This document shows positions 60,952 through 64,000 of a stretch of 64,000 bases of DNA, in pieces. The stretch covers positions 806,001 to 870,000 of the forward strand of contig OZ007023.1 in assembly GCA_963931525.1 (NCBI GenBank), written 5' to 3'. A model generated the notes under the pieces. The model was not told the origin of the DNA. It did no database searches and saw nothing but the letters and a program-made list of their open reading frames with translations. How positions within the stretch are numbered: position 1 is the first letter of the stretch; each line of letters opens with the position of its first letter. This DNA comes from Fimenecus sp900545625. Lineage in GTDB: Bacteria; Bacillota; Clostridia; Oscillospirales; Acutalibacteraceae. Both the position numbers and the translations under genes were made by a program.

Positions 60952-62328
60952 TTGCTTGTCAGACATTTGAAATTAAGCGGCGTGAACGGGTCGCTTGCAA
61001 CCCTTTCCGGCGTGGAAAACGCCGCCAATGAAGAGATCGTGCGTCTGCATTTGACAGACGGCACCGAGCGCACGGGGCGTGTTGTCAAGATCGACGGCGA
61101 CGAGGTCTCGGTGCAGGTATTCGAGGGCACGCGCGGCATGTCCATGTCCAACACCGAAACGATCTTCACGGGTAAGCCCATGCAGGTCGCGCTGTCTCCC
61201 GAGATTTTAGGGCGCGTGTTCGACGGCCTCGGCAGACCCATCGACGGGCTCGGCGAGGTGTTCCCCGAGGAGGTGCGCGACGTAAACGGCGCGCCCATCA
61301 ACCCCGTTTCGCGCGAATACCCGCGTAACTACATCCACACCGGTATTTCCTCTATTGATGCGCTCGCCACGCTCATCCGCGGGCAGAAGCTGCCCATTTT
61401 TTCGGGCTCGGGCATGCAGCACAACGAGCTTGCCGTGCAGATCGTGCGGCAGGCGTCCACTGCCGACGGCAGCGACTTCGCGGTTGTATTTGCGGCGATG
61501 GGCGTGAAAAACGACGTGGCACAGTATTTCCGCACCTCGTTTGAAGAAGCGAACGTCATGCACCGCGTGGTGATGCTCTTAAACCTTGCCAACGACCCGA
61601 TCGTTGAGCGCATTATGACGCCGCGTGTCGCGCTGACTATTGCGGAGTATCTGGCGTTCACACGGCATATGCACATTCTTGTCATTTTAACGGATATGAC
61701 CTCTTACGCCGAGGCGCTGCGGGAATTTTCCGGCTCCAAGGGCGAGATCCCCGGCAGAAAGGGCTTCCCCGGCTATCTGTATTCCGATCTTGCGTCGCTT
61801 TATGAGCGCGCGGGTATGCTCAAAGGCGTGGAAGGCTCGGTCACACAGATCCCGATCCTCACCATGCCCAACGACGACATCACCCACCCGATCCCCGACT
61901 TAACAGGCTATATCACCGAAGGGCAGATCGTCTTGAACCGCGACTTGGACTACAAGGGCATTTACCCGCCCGTGGATGTTCTGCCGTCGCTGTCGCGTTT
62001 GATGAAGGACGGCATCGGCGCAGGTTTTACGCGCGAGGACCACGCGGACTTAAGCAACCAGCTCCTCGCGTCCTATGCCAAGGTGCAGGATGCGAAAGCC
62101 CTCGCATCGGTCATCGGCGAAGAGGAACTTTCTGCCGACGATAAGCTGCTCATGGAATTCGGCAGAGCGTTTGAAGCACGGTTCTTGAACCAGAGCTTTA
62201 CGGAAAACCGTACAATGGATCAGACGCTCGACCTTGGGTGGGCGCTTTTGTCCATGCTGCCGCGCCGCATGCTCGACCGTGTGGACGAAAAGACGCTCGA
62301 AAAGCATTACAAAGGCGAATCCGCATAA
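60952..62328 (+). CDS. atpB: A/V-type ATPase regulatory subunit B
   Basis: 458 residues from a TTG start behind AAAGGGGGG. The fold matches subunit A, but the P-loop is degenerate (FSGSGMQHNELA in place of GxxxxGKT), as in all B subunits. Other landmarks are FAAMGVKNDVAQYF, ILTDMTSYAEALREFSGSKG and GYLYSDLASLYERAG. It binds nucleotide without catalysis and alternates with A in the head. It starts 16 bases after subunit A. Confidence 0.97.
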   Translation: MLVRHLKLSGVNGSLATLSGVENAANEEIVRLHLTDGTERTGRVVKIDGDEVSVQVFEGTRGMSMSNTETIFTGKPMQVALSPEILGRVFDGLGRPIDGLGEVFPEEVRDVNGAPINPVSREYPRNYIHTGISSIDALATLIRGQKLPIFSGSGMQHNELAVQIVRQASTADGSDFAVVFAAMGVKNDVAQYFRTSFEEANVMHRVVMLLNLANDPIVERIMTPRVALTIAEYLAFTRHMHILVILTDMTSYAEALREFSGSKGEIPGRKGFPGYLYSDLASLYERAGMLKGVEGSVTQIPILTMPNDDITHPIPDLTGYITEGQIVLNRDLDYKGIYPPVDVLPSLSRLMKDGIGAGFTREDHADLSNQLLASYAKVQDAKALASVIGEEELSADDKLLMEFGRAFEARFLNQSFTENRTMDQTLDLGWALLSMLPRRMLDRVDEKTLEKHYKGESA

Positions 62329-62363
62329 CGCGGCGCAAATATGGATTCGGGAGGTGAATTCGC

Positions 62364-63011
62364 TTGGCGCAGGTGTTTCCGACAAAGGCAAATTTAATGG
62401 CTACCCAGAAGTCGCTGGAGCTCGCGCGCATGGGGTATGAGCTGATGGACCGCAAACGCAGCATTCTGGTGCGTGAGATGATGCAGCTCGTGGACGAAGC
62501 GCGCGCGGTCGAGTCGCAGATCGGCGACGTTTACAAGCAGGCTTATGCTTCGCTGCGGCTTGCAAATATCACCTTGGGGCTCTGCGGCAACTTTGCGCGC
62601 AGTGTGCCCGTAGATGTTTCCCTTTCGGCGCGCGGCAAGAGCGTCATGGGCGTGGAGATCCCGATCTTGGAACTCCCGGAGACCCAGGCGGAGCCGCACT
62701 ACGGCTTTCACCGGACGAATTCGCATCTCGACGAAGCCTATCGGCAGTTTAACCGTGCAAAGCAGCTTACCGTGCGGCTTGCCGAAACGCAGGCGTCCAT
62801 CTTCCGTCTGGCGGATGCGGTCAAGAAAACGCAGAAGCGCGCGAATGCGTTGAGCAACATTTTGATCCCGCAGTTCGAGGCGACCGTGAAGTTCATCACG
62901 GAGGCGCTCGACGAAAAGGAACGCGAGGATTTCACGCGCCTCAAGGTCGTAAAAAACGCCAAACTGCGCGCGCAGGCAAACGCAGAAACCCCAGCGGACG
63001 AAGCGCAGTAA
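62364..63011 (+). CDS. atpD: A/V-type ATPase subunit D (rotor axle)
   Basis: 215 residues from a TTG start behind GGGAGGTG; the protein then reads AQVFPTKANLMATQKSLELA. Two long antiparallel helices (about 8-75 and 125-200) make the central coiled coil that turns within the A/B head. The ending TRLKVVKNAKLRAQANAETP is typical. It is the last gene of the operon, followed by a clear terminator. Confidence 0.94.
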   Translation: MAQVFPTKANLMATQKSLELARMGYELMDRKRSILVREMMQLVDEARAVESQIGDVYKQAYASLRLANITLGLCGNFARSVPVDVSLSARGKSVMGVEIPILELPETQAEPHYGFHRTNSHLDEAYRQFNRAKQLTVRLAETQASIFRLADAVKKTQKRANALSNILIPQFEATVKFITEALDEKEREDFTRLKVVKNAKLRAQANAETPADEAQ

Positions 63012-63032
63012 AATTATTTTCAGCAAATATAA

Positions 63033-63060
63033 AACAGGCTGTCCAAACGGACAGCCTGTT
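63033..63060 (+). terminator. Terminator of the A/V-type ATPase operon
   Basis: AACAGGCTGTCC, AAAC and the perfect complement GGACAGCCTGTT lie 22 bases past the subunit D stop. It may also end the convergent small gene at 63077. Confidence 0.8.
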
Positions 63061-63076
63061 GCTATGTATAAACGAT

Positions 63077-63403
63077 TTAGAGATATGTTTCTTTCGAGTC
63101 ACAATATTTTTTGAAATCCTCCGGATACAAATAACGTTCTATCAGCGTGTTTGCTTTTCCTGCTGTTTGTATAAGCATGGCTTCGTAATCTTCCAAAAGA
63201 GTTGCGATGTCTTCTGCGAAGTTATCCATGTCGCCGGCGATGTCACGTACTTCATCGATTGCTACACTATAACCGTCCGGATTATCACATTCCTCTATCC
63301 ACCATTCTTCTGCTTGATCCGCTAGCTTTTCCAACGCATCTGCTTTTTTGCGTGTCTCGGCTTTGAGCGTGCGCAACATTTGCAGCATATCCCGTGTCAG
63401 CAT
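63077..63403 (-). CDS. Small acidic helical protein, unknown
   Basis: 108 residues from the ATG at 63403 behind GGGGAGG. It is strongly helical and acidic (for example EWWIEECDNPDGYS and MDNFAEDIATLLEDYEAMLI) with coiled-coil character and no membrane helix. I do not recognise a family. It lies downstream of a small membrane-protein gene on the same strand, 24 bases apart, and is probably co-transcribed. Confidence 0.65.
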   Translation of the reverse strand: MLTRDMLQMLRTLKAETRKKADALEKLADQAEEWWIEECDNPDGYSVAIDEVRDIAGDMDNFAEDIATLLEDYEAMLIQTAGKANTLIERYLYPEDFKKYCDSKETYL

Positions 63404-63427
63404 AAAACATCCTCCCCTTTTTGCTTT

Positions 63428-63706
63428 CTATTTTTCTTTGCGTTCCCGCGCGCGTTTGCCAAGCGTATCCGCAAAGTATACGCCGACCAAAACGCCTGCC
63501 GCAATAAGCGTGGAATACAGGCGGTTCCACCCGAAGCGTGCTTCCAGAACGCCGGTCGCAAACAGCACGCCGACGATCGAGAGAATATACACGATCAGTA
63601 AAACAACCCTGCACTTGTTCTGCGGGCGCTCACTGTAAGAAAGCCCGTATACCGACAGCATCACGAGCACCGCGATGCCGATATAGCCGGCTAAAAATGC
63701 GGTCAT
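63428..63706 (-). CDS. Small three-helix membrane protein, unknown
   Basis: 92 residues from the ATG at 63706, with AAGGGGTG 6 bases before it; a GTG three codons upstream is less likely. It has three hydrophobic helices (about 4-22, 34-54 and 62-80) and a charged end (KRARERKEK). No family is recognised. It lies between the SCIFF maturase-type gene and the small helical protein on the same strand. Confidence 0.65.
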   Translation of the reverse strand: MTAFLAGYIGIAVLVMLSVYGLSYSERPQNKCRVVLLIVYILSIVGVLFATGVLEARFGWNRLYSTLIAAGVLVGVYFADTLGKRARERKEK

Positions 63707-63745
63707 GCGTTTCACCCCTTGTTTGCCGGAATAGCCGTAAAAGGC

Positions 63746-64000
63746 TTACATATTGCTTTCCGCTTTGTCCAGCGCCTCGGCGACTTTCAGCATGATGGCG
63801 CATTCCATCCGCTTTTTGAAAAGCTTGCAGCCCAGCTCATAAACGCCCGTGACCGCTCCCGTCGCATGGTAGGCGTTCGCCGCGCACCCGCCGCTGCAAT
63901 AGAGCTTTGCCCAGCAGTCGCGGCATTCTTTGCGCGCGTAGGCGTTGCACAGCTTGAATTCCTGCTGCACGGCGGTGTTGGTCACGCCGCTCCAAATGTC
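63746..64000 (-). CDS. SCIFF peptide maturase (radical SAM/SPASM), C-terminal part
   Basis: The reading frame runs in from the window's right edge (DIWSGVTNTAVQQEF) and gives the last 84 residues. The SPASM-type cysteine set CNAYARKECRDCWAKLYC followed by SGGCAANAY and ELGCKLFKKRMEC matches the end of the radical SAM enzyme that forms thioether bonds in SCIFF peptides (six cysteines in forty-five residues). The peptide gene normally lies just upstream, beyond this window. The role of the peptide is unknown. Confidence 0.8.
   Translation of the reverse strand, partial: DIWSGVTNTAVQQEFKLCNAYARKECRDCWAKLYCSGGCAANAYHATGAVTGVYELGCKLFKKRMECAIMLKVAEALDKAESNM

Noticed and set aside
1..64000. CRISPR arrays, tRNA or rRNA genes and complete insertion sequences
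   Set aside because: None was found by eye. The repeats seen are inverted and not regularly spaced, and no cloverleaf ending or transposase with terminal repeats was recognised.

Overview
The window looks like the chromosome of a spore-forming, anaerobic, gut-type Clostridia bacterium (Oscillospiraceae/Ruminococcaceae-like). This is an inference from gene content, because no rRNA gene is present. The evidence is a GC-rich host backbone, strong AGGAGG-type ribosome sites with many TTG starts, dipicolinate synthase (dpaA/dpaB), a PdaA-like deacetylase, pyruvate formate-lyase, an A/V-type ATPase operon and the C-terminus of a SCIFF-type radical SAM maturase.

Positions 1-5.3 kb are the integrase-proximal end of a lower-GC integrative mobilizable element. 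It carries a frameshifted TnpV, a MobV relaxase, a run of hairpins that may hold oriT, a RepA-like ATPase, a MobC-like protein, a tyrosine integrase, an excisionase-like protein and an XRE repressor. Two divergent near-consensus promoters have the same operator in their spacers. The element abuts the 3' end of a GMP-synthase gene, and guaA 3' ends are a known integration target. The far end lies outside the window.

From 5.3 to 10.3 kb, one minus-strand operon with a consensus promoter holds purA, full-length guaA, diaminopimelate dehydrogenase (ddh) and a second GMP synthase without a glutaminase domain. From 10.3 to 21.7 kb come a GNAT acetyltransferase, a cohesin-like membrane-anchored protein, a glycerophosphodiesterase, pflB, a large FtsX-type ABC exporter and dpaA-dpaB. 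From 21.8 to 25.5 kb, murC-nadB-nadC run on the plus strand.

From 25.5 to 36.2 kb, ordinary genes (phosphoesterase, large membrane protein, GH3, rmuC, AraC regulator, azlCD) are separated by intergenic regions rich in hairpins and inverted repeats, followed by an AT-rich foreign-looking membrane gene. From 36.2 to 53.1 kb are thrS behind a T-box, a DUF5696-type lipoprotein, ybaK, dacA, a DHHW protein, a ferredoxin/Crp pair around a perfect palindrome, an E2 acyltransferase domain without a lipoyl domain, a PdaA-like deacetylase, a candidate small RNA, trmL and a GH13 glucosidase.

From 53.3 to 63.0 kb is a ten-gene A/V-type ATPase operon in the order H-C-I'-I-K-F-E-A-B-D. It contains an extra, soluble-only copy of subunit I and a proteolipid with an extra N-terminal membrane hairpin. 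The window ends with two small genes and the SPASM end of the SCIFF maturase.
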